Positions 37,929 through 47,415 of a stretch of DNA of 64,000 nucleotides are shown here, in pieces. Source of the DNA: Actinophytocola sp. (lineage in GTDB: Bacteria; Actinomycetota; Actinomycetes; Mycobacteriales; Pseudonocardiaceae). Each line of letters begins with the position of its first letter. Position 1 is the stretch's first letter. The stretch spans positions 1-64,000 of the forward strand of contig WHUB01000006.1 in the NCBI GenBank assembly GCA_009377395.1, written 5' to 3'. A program made the position numbers and the translations under genes. The notes below the pieces were generated by a model. The model ran no database searches, had not been told where the DNA came from, and worked only from the letters and a program-made list of their open reading frames with translations.

Positions 37929-38377
37929 AGGTGGAGCTGGCGACGCACGAGGACACCGTCCGGTTCGGACACCGGATCGGCGAGCTGCTGCGGGCCGGCG
38001 ACCTGGTGCTGTTGTCCGGTCCGCTCGGCGCGGGCAAGACGGTGCTGGTCAAGGGCATCGCCGAGGGGCTCGGGGTGTCGGGGCGGGTCAGCTCGCCCAC
38101 GTTCGTGATCGCGCGGGTGCACCCGGCGGGCGATCACGGGGTGCCGCTTGTGCATGTCGACGCCTACCGGCTCGGCGGCGACCTGGCGCAGCTCGACGAC
38201 CTCGACCTCGACACCGACCTCGCCGACGCCGCCGTCGTGGTGGAGTGGGGCGAGGGCGTCGCGGAGCGGCTGTCCGCCGACCACCTGCTGGTGCGGCTCG
38301 ACCGCGAGGCCGACGAGACCCGCATCGCCGAGCTGGAACCGCACGGGGCGTGGACCGACCGCGCTCTGCCCGGCTAA
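37925..38377 (+). CDS. tsaE: tRNA t6A biosynthesis ATPase TsaE
   Basis: A 150-residue P-loop ATPase (GPLGAGKT, residues 32-39; SSPTFVIAR; HVDAYRL) that drives the TsaB-TsaD complex making N6-threonylcarbamoyladenosine at tRNA position 37. GTG 37925 overlaps the upstream stop. In M. tuberculosis tsaE is next to tsaB-rimI-tsaD; here the malonate cluster splits them by about 6.8 kb. Its stop overlaps the convergent carboxyltransferase stop by three bases. Confidence 0.92.
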   Translation: MKVELATHEDTVRFGHRIGELLRAGDLVLLSGPLGAGKTVLVKGIAEGLGVSGRVSSPTFVIARVHPAGDHGVPLVHVDAYRLGGDLAQLDDLDLDTDLADAAVVVEWGEGVAERLSADHLLVRLDREADETRIAELEPHGAWTDRALPG

Positions 38378-39867
38378 TCCGGTTCGACGACGCCCTCGGC
38401 GATGCCGAGCTCGACCAGGTCCTGCGGCCGGAGGCGGAGCTGGTCCGCGATGGCGGGTGCGTCGTCCCGCTCCCGCTTGAGGATGGCCGTCGCCGCCTCG
38501 GGACCGATCACCGAGAGGTAGCCGTCCGCGGTGATCCAGGTCCGGCCGGGCGCGGCGAAGGCGAGCGCGCCGCCGGACCCGCCCTCACCGATCACCAGCG
38601 TCGTCACCGGCGTCGCGGCCGCCGCGATCGCCTCGAACAGCTCCGCGATCGCCGCGCCGATCCCCGCCCGTTCCGCCGCCGGGTCGTTGGCGGCGCCCGG
38701 CGTGTCCACCAGGGTCAGCACCGGGATGCCGAGCCGGTCGGCCAGCCGCACCAGCCTTGCCGCCGTCCGGTAGCCGGCAGGCGTCGTCGCGGTCCCACAC
38801 TGCGCGGCGTAGCCGATCGTCCGGCCGCCCCGGCGGCCGAAGCCGCACCGCACCCCGTCGTCGACGCCGCCGCGCCGGTCGCCGCTGATGTCCTCCCGCC
38901 AGTCGAAGTAGGCGTCGAGATACTCCTCGGCACGCGGCCGTTCCGGCGCACGAGCCCGCTCGACCGCGTCCCAGCCGGTCTCCGGCAGCTCCCGCCGCCC
39001 GAGCGCGCCGGGTGGCTCAGCCGGCTCGGACGTCGATGTGGTCAGCAGCGCCAGCCACCGGCGCAGCGCCGCGGGCAGGTCGCCGTGCGCGAGCACCCGG
39101 TCGACGTGGCCGGTCTCGAACTGCCCCTCGGCGGTGTAGGCATGGGTGTCGCCGTCGTCGCGCACCCGTGAGCCCGCGAACCCGACCTGCGCCCCGCCGA
39201 GCGCGAGCGTCACGTCGGCACCGGCGCCGATGGTGGCCCACCCGCCGCCCGTCGTGGGGTCGCGCAGCACGGCGAGCTGCGGGATGCCCGCCTCGCGAGT
39301 GGTCGCGCTCGCGCGTGCCATCCGGTGCAGCTGGGACAGCGCTGCGGTGCCTTCCTGCATCCGGCTGCCGCCGGTCGCGATCAGCGACACGATCGGCAGC
39401 CGGTGCGCCACCGCGTGCCGGAAGGCCGCCTCGATCAGCAGGCCGGTCCGACGGCCGACCGAGCCGCCGAGGAACCCGAACTCGAACGCGAGCAGCACGG
39501 CCTCGGTGTCGCCGACCCTGCCGGTGCCGCACAGCACCGACTCCCGCTCGCCGGTCCGCGCCCCGGCGGCCGCCCGCGCGTCGCCGTAGCCGTCCCAGCC
39601 GATCGGCCCGTCGTGGTCGTCGTCCGGCAGCTCGACCGCCAGCTCGGCGAACCCCCGTGTCAGCTCGCCGACCAGCTCGCGGGCCGGTTTCTTGTCAGTG
39701 CTTGTTTCTGAACGCGCGGCGCGATCGTGTCGCCGGGGCTCGGGCTCGGTTGTGTGCGTCTCGTTGTGCTGCTGGGGCGCCCCGCCGCCTCGATCGTGCG
39801 GGCTTCGCCCGAGCGCGTGCTGTGGTCGGAGTCCCCGATCGGCGCGGCCTCGTTCCTTCTCACGCAT
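38374..39867 (-). CDS. Fused AccD/AccA-like carboxyltransferase
   Basis: A frame of 497 residues. The first 60 or so are low-complexity and may not be translated. An AccD-like half follows (GGSRMQEG at 166-173, PTTGGGWATIGAGADV) and then an AccA-like half (VDTPGAAND, GEGGSGGALAF at 427-437). The zinc-finger cysteines of AccD are absent. No biotin carboxylase or biotin carrier is nearby. It follows matB with an eight-base overlap, so it belongs to the malonate operon, where malonyl-CoA decarboxylase would be expected. It may decarboxylate malonyl-CoA, or transfer its carboxyl group to a carrier coded elsewhere. Function is inference. Confidence 0.8.
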   Translation of the reverse strand: MREKERGRADRGLRPQHALGRSPHDRGGGAPQQHNETHTTEPEPRRHDRAARSETSTDKKPARELVGELTRGFAELAVELPDDDHDGPIGWDGYGDARAAAGARTGERESVLCGTGRVGDTEAVLLAFEFGFLGGSVGRRTGLLIEAAFRHAVAHRLPIVSLIATGGSRMQEGTAALSQLHRMARASATTREAGIPQLAVLRDPTTGGGWATIGAGADVTLALGGAQVGFAGSRVRDDGDTHAYTAEGQFETGHVDRVLAHGDLPAALRRWLALLTTSTSEPAEPPGALGRRELPETGWDAVERARAPERPRAEEYLDAYFDWREDISGDRRGGVDDGVRCGFGRRGGRTIGYAAQCGTATTPAGYRTAARLVRLADRLGIPVLTLVDTPGAANDPAAERAGIGAAIAELFEAIAAAATPVTTLVIGEGGSGGALAFAAPGRTWITADGYLSVIGPEAATAILKRERDDAPAIADQLRLRPQDLVELGIAEGVVEPD

Positions 39868-41323
39868 GGAGCGCTCGCTTGGTTACCTTGCCCATCTCGT
39901 TGCGGGGCAGCGACTTCACGAACCGCACCACGCGCGGGCGCTTGTGCGGCGAGAGCAACCGTGCCACGTGGTCGGCCAGCTCCGTCTCGGCCGGGCACTC
40001 ACCGGCCGGCACGACCCAGGCCACGATGCGCTCGCCGAGGTCGGGGTCGTCCTCGCCGGTGACGGCGACCTCGGCGACGCCCGGGTGCTCCAACAGCGCG
40101 TTCTCGATCTCGCCCGCGCCGATCTTGTAGCCGCCGCTCTTGATGAGGTCGGTCGCCTTGCGGCCGACGATGCGCACGAACCCCTCGGCGTCCACGGTGG
40201 CCATGTCGCCGGTGCGGAACCAGCCGTCGGAGAAGGCGGTGGCGGTGGCGTCGGGGCGGTTGAGGTACTCGGTGAACACGCTCGCCCCCCGCACCTGGAT
40301 CTCGCCGATGGTCTCGCCGTCGCGGGCGCCGATCACGCGGCCGGTCTCATCGACCAGCCGGAGGTCCATGCCCGGCAGCGGCACGCCGACCGTGCCGGGA
40401 CGGCGCGGGCCGTCGACCCGCACGCTGGTGTTCATCAGCGTCTCGGTCATGCCGTAGCGCTCGATCACCTGCTGGCCGGTCGCCCGGGTGATCCGCTCGT
40501 GGTCGGCGACCGGCAGGGCGGCCGAGCCGGAGACCAGCAGCCGGGCCGAGGCGACCGCCGCGGCCAGGTCCTTGTCCTCGTCGAGCTGCTCGGCGAGCCG
40601 GTGGTACATGGTCGGGACGCCGAACACCATCACCGGGCTCGCCGCCGTGGTCTCGGTCAGCGCCGCGCCGAGCGCCGACGGCGTGAACCGGCCGAGGTGG
40701 TACACGCTCCCGCCGCGACGCAGCGGCCCCAGCGTGCCGAGCACGAGCCCGTGCACGTGGAACAACGGCAGCGCGTGCATCACGACGTCTGCCTCGGTCC
40801 AGGCCCAGGCTTCGGCGAGCGCGTCGAGCGTGCCCGCGACGGCGCGGCGGGGCAGCACCACACCCTTCGGCGGGCCGGTCGTGCCCGAGGTGTAGATGAT
40901 CATGCCGGCGGTGGCGGGGTCCGGCTCGTCGAGCGTGACCCCGCCGGAGGACTGCCGGGGCTCGACGTCGACGTCCCTGCGGTCGAGGTGGTCGAAGGCG
41001 GCGGGCAGCGTGGTGTCCGGCGCGCACAGCGCCAGGCTGGGGGTGCAGTCGGCGAGGATGTGCGCCAGCTCCCGCTCACCGGCCTTCGGGTTGATCGGCA
41101 CGACGGGCACCCCGGCCAGCAGCGCGGCCACCGCGGCGACGTTCGTCTCCAGCGTCGGGCTCGCCCATACCGCCACCCGTGGGTGCTCGCCCGGCAGCGC
41201 GCGCAGCTCGCGGGCGAGCGACCCGGCCACATCGGCCAGCTCCCCGTAGCTCAGCGCGCGGTCGCCGAATCGCAGCGCGGTCTTGGCCGGAACCGTTCGC
41301 AACGCCGGAAACAGCGCGTCCAC
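39860..41323 (-). CDS. matB: Malonyl-CoA synthetase MatB
   Basis: A 487-residue ANL-superfamily ligase joining malonate (or methylmalonate) to CoA with ATP. The sequence closely resembles Streptomyces MatB as I remember it: PLFHVHGLVLG, RYGMTETLMNTSVR, GRKATDLIKSGGYKIGAGEI, and the end KSLPRNEMGKVTKRAL. The P-loop is YTSGTTGPPKG (144-154), and the final Lys of NEMGK is the adenylation lysine. GTG 41323 follows AAGGAGAT. It lies 14 bases after dctM. Confidence 0.93.
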   Translation of the reverse strand: MDALFPALRTVPAKTALRFGDRALSYGELADVAGSLARELRALPGEHPRVAVWASPTLETNVAAVAALLAGVPVVPINPKAGERELAHILADCTPSLALCAPDTTLPAAFDHLDRRDVDVEPRQSSGGVTLDEPDPATAGMIIYTSGTTGPPKGVVLPRRAVAGTLDALAEAWAWTEADVVMHALPLFHVHGLVLGTLGPLRRGGSVYHLGRFTPSALGAALTETTAASPVMVFGVPTMYHRLAEQLDEDKDLAAAVASARLLVSGSAALPVADHERITRATGQQVIERYGMTETLMNTSVRVDGPRRPGTVGVPLPGMDLRLVDETGRVIGARDGETIGEIQVRGASVFTEYLNRPDATATAFSDGWFRTGDMATVDAEGFVRIVGRKATDLIKSGGYKIGAGEIENALLEHPGVAEVAVTGEDDPDLGERIVAWVVPAGECPAETELADHVARLLSPHKRPRVVRFVKSLPRNEMGKVTKRALHA

Positions 41324-41337
41324 CTGATCTCCTTCAC

Positions 41338-42726
41338 TCAGCCGCTGAACATCTGGTCGGGAAGCCAGGTGACCACCCCCGGGAAGAGCACCAGCAGCAC
41401 GATTCCGACCGCGAGCACGCCCACGTAGGGCAGCGTGCCGCGCAGCACGTCGCGCAACGGTATTTCCGGGGCGATTCCCTGGACAACGTAGAGATTTAAA
41501 CCTACCGGCGGGGTGATGAGCCCCATCTCCATGTTGAGCGTCATCACGACGCCGAACCAGATCGGATCGAACCCGAGCTGGGTGATGATCGGAAACAGCA
41601 CCGGCATCGTGATGAGGATGATGGCGACGGGTGGGATGAAGAATCCCAGCACCAGGAACAGCAGGTTGATCGCGATGAAGATCACCCAGCGGTTCATGTC
41701 GAGCGCGCCGATGGCCATGGCAAGCTCCTGCGGCACCCCGAGGAAGCTCATGACCTGACCGAGCACGGCGGAGAACGCCACGATCATCAGGATCATGGTG
41801 CTGGTCCGGGTCGTCTCCAGCGCGGCGTCCATGAGCTTGCGGACGGTGATGGACCGATAGAGCACGCCGACGAGGATGATCGCGAACAGCGCGCCGAGCC
41901 CGGCGGCCTCGCTCGGCGTCGTGACGCCCGCGTACAGCGCCACCAGGATGCTCGCCATCAGCGCGACGAACGGGAGCACCTTGACCAGCAGCCCGAACCG
42001 GTGCCGCCAGGTGTTGCCGCTGATCTCGACGGCCGTGGACAGCATCTCCTGCGCCGACGAGCGATCGGTGCCGCCGTTTACCGGGGCACCCGCGCCGACC
42101 AGCTCCCGCGCCCGGCTCCGGCGTTGCAGCGTCACCGCGATGAAGATCCACAACGCGAACAGCACGGTGACCATCACGCCGGGGCCGACGCCACCGAGGA
42201 ACAGCTGACCGATCGACTGTTCGGTCGCGATGCCGTACAGGATCAGCGTGACGCTCGGCGGGATCAGGATGCCCAGCGTGCCGCCCGCGGCGATCGCTCC
42301 TGCCGCGACCCCACCCGGATAGCCGCGCCGCAGCATCTCCGGAATGGCGATGCGGCCGATCGCGGCCGAGGTCGCCGGGCTCGAGCCGGTCAGCGCCGCG
42401 AAGATCGAACAGGCGATGACCGAGCTCATCGCGAGGCCGCCGCGCAGCTTCCCCACCCAGGCGTTCGCCGCTTCGAGCAGGTCCTTGCTCGCCTTCGACT
42501 GGCCGAAGATCGATCCCATCAGGATGAACAACGGGATGGCGAGCAGCGTGAAGCTGTTCAGCGAGTCGAAGACGAGCGTCGAGAAGTAGCCGAGCTCCGA
42601 CGCGGTGAGGAACAACGCGACCGAGATCAGCGCGGTCAGGCCGAGCGCGAAGGCGACCGGGACTCCCAGGCCCAGCAGCAGGAACAGGATCGCGCCGATG
42701 ATTCCGCCGATCAGCAGTGGATTCAT
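41338..42726 (-). CDS. dctM: TRAP transporter large permease DctM
   Basis: A 462-residue membrane protein with about twelve hydrophobic segments and the DctM pattern (GSSPATSAAIGRIAIPEM, GGTLGILIPPS, MGLITPPVGLN). It is the ion-coupled channel subunit of a TRAP uptake system. ATG 42726 overlaps the dctQ stop by four bases. In rhizobial/Rhodobacter mat clusters the equivalent is MatM, so malonate is the likely substrate. Confidence 0.92.
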   Translation of the reverse strand: MNPLLIGGIIGAILFLLLGLGVPVAFALGLTALISVALFLTASELGYFSTLVFDSLNSFTLLAIPLFILMGSIFGQSKASKDLLEAANAWVGKLRGGLAMSSVIACSIFAALTGSSPATSAAIGRIAIPEMLRRGYPGGVAAGAIAAGGTLGILIPPSVTLILYGIATEQSIGQLFLGGVGPGVMVTVLFALWIFIAVTLQRRSRARELVGAGAPVNGGTDRSSAQEMLSTAVEISGNTWRHRFGLLVKVLPFVALMASILVALYAGVTTPSEAAGLGALFAIILVGVLYRSITVRKLMDAALETTRTSTMILMIVAFSAVLGQVMSFLGVPQELAMAIGALDMNRWVIFIAINLLFLVLGFFIPPVAIILITMPVLFPIITQLGFDPIWFGVVMTLNMEMGLITPPVGLNLYVVQGIAPEIPLRDVLRGTLPYVGVLAVGIVLLVLFPGVVTWLPDQMFSG

Positions 42727-43262
42727 GTCGGTATCCCCTCGCGCTCGTGGCGTGACTCCGGCGTCGCGGTTTCGGCGCCGCCGTGGCGGATCTCCTGGAT
42801 GATCGCCGCGATGACGACGAGGTACTGCAACGTCAACAGCGTCATGCCGACGGGCAGGATCAGGTGGGGATAGGTCAGCGGCACGTCCCATGCCGTGCCG
42901 GACGTCATGCCTTCCCTTGTCGTCTCCCACCACATGTCGAACGCCATCACCGCGAGGGCCGCGACGAAGCAGCACCCGAGGATCGCCGCGACCAGCCGGA
43001 CGACCCGCTGCGTTCGTGGCCCGAGCCGGGTGACGACGAGGTCGATCTTGACCTGGTCGCCGTGCTGGAGGCCGTACGCCCCACCGCAGAACGCGGCGAA
43101 CATCAGCAGGTAGGTGACCAGTTCGGTCTGCCAGATCGTCGAGGCGCCGACCAGGTAGCGCAGCACGGCGGCATAGGAAATGATCAGCATGGACGCCAGC
43201 ACCAGGACCGCGCTGAGGTAGCCGGACCAGGTGGAGATCCGCTCGATCAGTCGCAGCGGCAC
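42723..43262 (-). CDS. dctQ: TRAP transporter small permease DctQ
   Basis: A 179-residue protein with four membrane helices (YLSAVLVLASMLIISYAAV; LVTYLLMFAAFCGGAYG; AILGCCFVAALAVMAF; LPVGMTLLTLQYLVVIA) and the family stretch HGDQVKIDLV. It pairs with DctM. GTG 43262 lies four bases after the dctP stop. Confidence 0.9.
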   Translation of the reverse strand: MPLRLIERISTWSGYLSAVLVLASMLIISYAAVLRYLVGASTIWQTELVTYLLMFAAFCGGAYGLQHGDQVKIDLVVTRLGPRTQRVVRLVAAILGCCFVAALAVMAFDMWWETTREGMTSGTAWDVPLTYPHLILPVGMTLLTLQYLVVIAAIIQEIRHGGAETATPESRHEREGIPT

Positions 43263-43266
43263 CGGA

Positions 43267-44319
43267 CTACCCCGTGGCCTGCTGGGCGAGCTCGAGCAAC
43301 TCCGCGCCGCCCTTGACGTCCGTGGCGAAGTCCTGCCACACCGGCTTCGAGACCTTGCGCCATGCCATGAACGCCTGGTCGTCCATGGGCGTGACGTTGA
43401 CGCCCGCCGCGCTGAACTGCTTGTCCACCCTCATGTCGTCCTTCTCGGACGCCTGGTAGGCGAAGTTCTGCAGCTCCTGGCCGACGTCTTCCATGATCTT
43501 CTGCTGTTCCGGCGTGAGCTGGTCGAACACCTTCTTGCTGATGATCAGCGGCTCGAACATGAACCAGAAGGTGTTGCCACCGGTTGGCGAGGTGTAGGAC
43601 TTCACCTGCTCGTAGAGCCGGTAGGAGCTGTGCGACGAGGTCGACGTGACGGCGCTGTCGAGCACGCCGGTCTGCATGCCGTTGTAGATCTCGGACGAGG
43701 ACATGCTCGAGATCCCGAAGCCGACTCGTTCCAGCATCTTCTCCACGTACGTTCCGGCGGCCCTGGTGACCGAGCCCTGCGGGACGTCGCCGGGCGACTC
43801 GATCGGCTGCTGGGTCTTCGACGCGACCGCACCCGCGTTCCAGACCCACGTAAGCACCTTCGCGCCGTTGGCCTCGGCGATCTCCTCGACGCGCTGGCCG
43901 ATCTCCGCGTGCTGCCACTGCTGCGCTTCCTCGTGGTTGCGCACCATGGTGGGCATCAGGGTGATGCTGAACTGGGGAACGTCGCCGGACGCGTAGTCGA
44001 GCGGGAAGACCGACATGTCGACGGCCCCCTTCATCATCGCCTGATACTGCGCCTCCGAGTCCTCGATCAGCGAGTCGTTGGGGTAGATCTGGATGTCGAC
44101 GTCGCCGTTGGTGCGTTTGCGCACCTCGTCGGCGAAGCGCTCCGCCAGCACGGAGCGGAAGTCGCCTTCGCCCTGCTTGTTGACGCCGGGCCACTGATGT
44201 GACAGCCGGAGGGTGACGTGCTCGTTGCCGCCGCCGCTGCTCGCGAGATTGCAGGCGGAAAGGGGGAAGACCAGGGTCAACGCGCACACCGTCGAGAGGA
44301 ACCGCTTCTTCTGAACCAC
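43267..44319 (-). CDS. dctP: TRAP transporter solute-binding lipoprotein DctP
   Basis: A 350-residue extracytoplasmic binding protein. A lipoprotein signal (VVQKKRFLSTVCALTL, lipobox LSAC) suggests attachment to the outer face of the membrane. The DctP fold follows, with GTYVEKML and EPLIISKKVFDQL. GTG 44319 is chosen, with AAAGGA nine bases upstream; a longer frame runs into the promoter and gntR. It captures the dicarboxylate for DctQ/DctM. It is first in the operon dctP-dctQ-dctM-matB-carboxyltransferase. Confidence 0.9.
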   Translation of the reverse strand: MVQKKRFLSTVCALTLVFPLSACNLASSGGGNEHVTLRLSHQWPGVNKQGEGDFRSVLAERFADEVRKRTNGDVDIQIYPNDSLIEDSEAQYQAMMKGAVDMSVFPLDYASGDVPQFSITLMPTMVRNHEEAQQWQHAEIGQRVEEIAEANGAKVLTWVWNAGAVASKTQQPIESPGDVPQGSVTRAAGTYVEKMLERVGFGISSMSSSEIYNGMQTGVLDSAVTSTSSHSSYRLYEQVKSYTSPTGGNTFWFMFEPLIISKKVFDQLTPEQQKIMEDVGQELQNFAYQASEKDDMRVDKQFSAAGVNVTPMDDQAFMAWRKVSKPVWQDFATDVKGGAELLELAQQATG

Positions 44320-44352
44320 CGTGCTCAGTCCTTTCTGGCTCCAGTGCGAGAA

Positions 44353-44396
44353 TTGGTTTAGTGGACTAGCCTCTAGGAGAGCTAGAGTGCTGTCAA
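44353..44396. promoter_or_regulatory. Divergent dctP/gntR promoter and candidate GntR operator
   Basis: On the minus strand a consensus TTGACA (44391-44396) points to dctP. Just inside it lies CTAGC...GCTAG (44366-44385) enclosing TCTAGGAGA, an imperfect palindrome of the size bound by FadR-type GntR dimers. TAGAGT at 44383-44388 is a -10-like match for gntR. The palindrome would let the regulator control both directions. Confidence 0.4.
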
Positions 44397-44425
44397 CCCC
44401 AAGATTTCCAGTTCGAGGAGGATGA

Positions 44426-45163
44426 ATGTCCCGCGAGCGGCGCGCTTCGAAACCGCTTCGGCCCATCGCGCGGCCTCGCCTGTACGAGCAGCTCGTCGAG
44501 CAACTGGTCGAGCACATCGAAGATGCGGGACTGAGCCCAGGGGACCGCCTTCCGCCGGAGCGCGAGCTGGCGTCGCAGCTCGGCGTCAGCCGGGTCTCGA
44601 TCGGTCAGGCGCTCGTCGCGCTCGAGGTGCAGGGGATCATCGACGTCCGCCACGGGGAGGGCGCCGTGCTGCTCGAAACCCGCCCGGAGCAGCAGGTGAT
44701 CGCGTCGCTGCGGGCGCACCAGCGCCGTCTCCCGGAGATCATCGAGGCGCGGGAGGCGCTGGAGGTGAAGCTGGCCGAGCTGGCCGCGCAGCGGCGCACC
44801 GACGAGGACATGGCCGCCATCGACGAGGCGCTGGCGTTCATGGCGGCCGAGATCGACGAGGGTGGCCGCGGCGAGGGCGGCGACGAGCGGTTCCACGCGG
44901 CCGTCACTGCCGCGGGTCATTCCGGCCTGCTCGCGGACATGATGAAGGAGCTGTCGCCGCTGATCCTGGAGTCGCGGATCGAGTCGCTCGCCCAGCCGGG
45001 TCGTCCCAAGGACTCGCTCGCCGGGCATCGGCGGATCGCGGAGGCCATCCGCTCCGGCGACGGTGACGCGGCGGCGACGGCGATGCTGGCGCACCTGCGG
45101 CTCGTCTCCGATGTCGCCGTGCTGCGGTGGGACCCCGACGAACCCGAGGCGTCGGCGACCTGA
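44426..45163 (+). CDS. GntR/FadR-family regulator of the malonate cluster
   Basis: A 245-residue protein. The winged HTH spans about residues 18-83 (SPGDRLPPERELASQLGVSR) and an FCD ligand-binding domain about 97-235 (IIEAREALEVKLAELAAQ, DERFHAAVTAAG, GHRRIAEAI) supplies metal-binding His and Asp/Glu. ATG 44426 has AGGAGGATGA before it. Divergent from dctP, it resembles MatR of mat clusters and probably responds to malonate. Confidence 0.85.
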   Translation: MSRERRASKPLRPIARPRLYEQLVEQLVEHIEDAGLSPGDRLPPERELASQLGVSRVSIGQALVALEVQGIIDVRHGEGAVLLETRPEQQVIASLRAHQRRLPEIIEAREALEVKLAELAAQRRTDEDMAAIDEALAFMAAEIDEGGRGEGGDERFHAAVTAAGHSGLLADMMKELSPLILESRIESLAQPGRPKDSLAGHRRIAEAIRSGDGDAAATAMLAHLRLVSDVAVLRWDPDEPEASAT

Positions 45164-45191
45164 GACGGGGCTGGTCGTAGGCTTAGGAGTT

Positions 45192-45854
45192 GTGTTACTC
45201 CTCGCGCTTGACACCTCGACGCCGGCCGTCACGGCGGGCGTCGCTGCGCTCGACGCCGCCTCGGGCGCGATCAGCGTGCTCGCCGAGCGCGTCACGATCA
45301 ACCCGCGTGCCCACGGCGAGCTGCTGACGCCGCACCTGACCGAGGCCGCCCGCGCCTGCGACGTCGCGCTGACCGACCTCGACGCCGTGGTGTGCGGCGT
45401 CGGACCCGGCCCGTTCACCGGGCTGCGCGCGGGCATGGTCACCGCCGCCGCGCTCGCGCACGGGCTCGGCATTCCGGCGTACCCGGTGTGCAGTCTCGAC
45501 GCGATCGCCGCCGAGGCGGGCACCGGCGCGCCGCTGCTCGTCGCGACCGACGCCCGCAGGCGCGAGGTGTACTGGGCCCGCTACGACGCCGACGGCGCGC
45601 GGGAGGTGGGACCCGCTGTCGACCCGCCCGCGGACGTCCCGGTCGGCGAGACGCGAGTGGTCGGCAACGCGGGTGCGATGGTCTCCCGCGCGGCGGGGGA
45701 GCCGAGCTTCCCGACCGGCTACGGCCTGGTGCGGGTCGCCGCGAGCGCCGTCATCGCGGGGGAGGAGCCGTCGCCGCTCACGCCGCTGTACCTGCGCAGG
45801 CCGGACGCTGCCGAGCCGCACGAGCGCAAGCGCGTCACGGAGGTGCGGGCGTGA
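45192..45854 (+). CDS. tsaB: tRNA t6A biosynthesis protein TsaB
   Basis: A 220-residue ASKHA-fold pseudo-enzyme (LLLALDTSTPAVTAGV, GVGPGPFTGLRAGM) that scaffolds TsaD and TsaE. GTG 45192 follows TAGGAG; a 43-residue longer frame overlaps gntR and is not conserved. The stop overlaps rimI in a GTGA arrangement. Confidence 0.93.
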   Translation: MLLLALDTSTPAVTAGVAALDAASGAISVLAERVTINPRAHGELLTPHLTEAARACDVALTDLDAVVCGVGPGPFTGLRAGMVTAAALAHGLGIPAYPVCSLDAIAAEAGTGAPLLVATDARRREVYWARYDADGAREVGPAVDPPADVPVGETRVVGNAGAMVSRAAGEPSFPTGYGLVRVAASAVIAGEEPSPLTPLYLRRPDAAEPHERKRVTEVRA

Positions 45855-46357
45855 CCGCGAGCGAGCGCGACGCGGGCGCGACGCTGGCACCGCTGCGTCG
45901 CGCGGACATTCCGCGCTGCGTCGAGATCGAGCGGCTGTTGTTCCCCGGCGACGACCCGTGGAGCGCAGCGGCGTTCCGCGCCGAGCTCGGCTCCGGCGCG
46001 TACTACCTCGGCGCCTACGACGGCGACGGCGCGCTGCTCGGCTATGGCGGGCTCGCCATCCTGGGCAACCGCGGCGGCTACGAGACCGAGGTGCACACCA
46101 TCGGCGTCGTGCCGCAGTGGCAGGGCTACGGCATCGGCGGCGCCCTGCTCACCGCGCTGCTCGCCAAGGCCGACGATCTGGTCGCGCCGGTGTTTCTCGA
46201 GGTCAGGACCGATAACGACGCCGCGATCGCGCTGTACGAGAAGAACGGCTTTGCGCGGGTGGGCGTGCGCAAGGGCTACTACCAGCCGTCCGGCGTCGAC
46301 GCCTACACCATGCGCAGGTCGCCGGTGTCCGAGTCACGGGGCGAGGTGAGCCGGTGA
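45851..46357 (+). CDS. rimI: Ribosomal protein S18-alanine N-acetyltransferase RimI
   Basis: A 168-residue GNAT acetyltransferase. The acetyl-CoA loop is seen in [15 protein letters not shown] and the C-terminal part in [19 protein letters not shown] and [11 protein letters not shown]. It acetylates protein N-termini, classically that of S18. GTG start overlaps tsaB and its stop overlaps tsaD, giving the coupled order tsaB-rimI-tsaD. Confidence 0.92.
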   Translation: MTASERDAGATLAPLRRADIPRCVEIERLLFPGDDPWSAAAFRAELGSGAYYLGAYDGDGALLGYGGLAILGNRGGYETEVHTIGVVPQWQGYGIGGALLTALLAKADDLVAPVFLEVRTDNDAAIALYEKNGFARVGVRKGYYQPSGVDAYTMRRSPVSESRGEVSR

Positions 46358-47415
46358 TGTCGAAGATCATCATGGGAGTCGAGACGTCCTGCGACGAGAC
46401 CGGCGTCGGGCTGGTCCGGCTCTCCGGCGACGCGTCGGAGCCGCGGGTCGAGCTGCTGGCCGACGAGGTCGCGTCCAGCGTCGAGCTGCACGCACGCTAC
46501 GGCGGGGTCGTGCCGGAGGTCGCCAGCCGGGCGCACCTCGAGGCGATGGCGCCGACGGCGCGGCGGGCGCTGGCGACGGCCGGGCTCTCGCTGTCCGATG
46601 TGGACGCCGTCGCGGTGACGGCGGGCCCCGGCCTGGCGGGCGCGCTGCTGGTCGGCGTCGCCGCCGCCAAGGCCTACGCCGTCGCGCTCGACGTCCCGCT
46701 GTACGGGGTGAACCACCTGGCGGGGCACGTCGCGGTCGACACGCTGGAGCACGGGCCGCTGCCGAGGCCGTGTCTCGCGCTGCTCGTGTCTGGCGGGCAC
46801 ACCCAGCTGCTGCGGGTGGACGATGTCGCCAGCAAGATCACCGAGCTCGGCTCGACCGTGGACGACGCGGCGGGCGAGGCTTACGACAAGGTCGCGCGGA
46901 TCATCGGGCTGCCGTACCCCGGCGGGCCGCCGATCGACAAGGCCGCGAAGGAGGGCGACCCGGAGGCGATCGCGTTCCCCAGGGGCATGACCGGGCCGCG
47001 CGACGCGCCGTTCGACTTCTCGTTCTCCGGGCTCAAGACGGCGGTGGCACGCTGGGTCGAGGCCGCCGAGCGGCGGGGGGAGGCGATCCCGGTGCCGGAC
47101 GTCTGCGCCTCGTTCCAGGAGGCTGTCGCCGACGTGCTGACGATGAAGGCGGTCGCCGCCGCGCGGGAGTTCGGCATCGGCACCATGGTCATCTCGGGCG
47201 GGGTCGCGGCGAACTCGCGGCTCGCGGCGCTGGCGCGGGAACGCTGCGAGGCCGCGGGCATCGAGTTGCGGGTGCCGAGGCCGAGGCTGTGCACCGACAA
47301 CGGCGCCATGATCGCCGCGCTCGGCGCGCACGTCGTCGCCGCCGACCTCCCGACGTCGCCGCTGGATTTCTCCGCCACCCCCGCGCTCCCGGTCAGCACC
47401 GTCACCGTGCGGTGA
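46354..47415 (+). CDS. tsaD: tRNA t6A transferase TsaD
   Basis: A 353-residue ASKHA enzyme that transfers threonylcarbamoyl to A37 of tRNA. Visible are [14 protein letters not shown], the metal-binding [25 protein letters not shown] and [15 protein letters not shown] 46354 overlaps rimI; ATG 46357 is an equal alternative. The 249 bases to groES contain the heat-shock control region. Confidence 0.94.
   Translation: MMSKIIMGVETSCDETGVGLVRLSGDASEPRVELLADEVASSVELHARYGGVVPEVASRAHLEAMAPTARRALATAGLSLSDVDAVAVTAGPGLAGALLVGVAAAKAYAVALDVPLYGVNHLAGHVAVDTLEHGPLPRPCLALLVSGGHTQLLRVDDVASKITELGSTVDDAAGEAYDKVARIIGLPYPGGPPIDKAAKEGDPEAIAFPRGMTGPRDAPFDFSFSGLKTAVARWVEAAERRGEAIPVPDVCASFQEAVADVLTMKAVAAAREFGIGTMVISGGVAANSRLAALARERCEAAGIELRVPRPRLCTDNGAMIAALGAHVVAADLPTSPLDFSATPALPVSTVTVR

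Noticed and set aside
44380-44392. Half-CIRCE resemblance upstream of gntR (AGCTAGAGTGCT shared with the groES operator)
   Set aside because: The other half-site is missing, so it is treated as chance.
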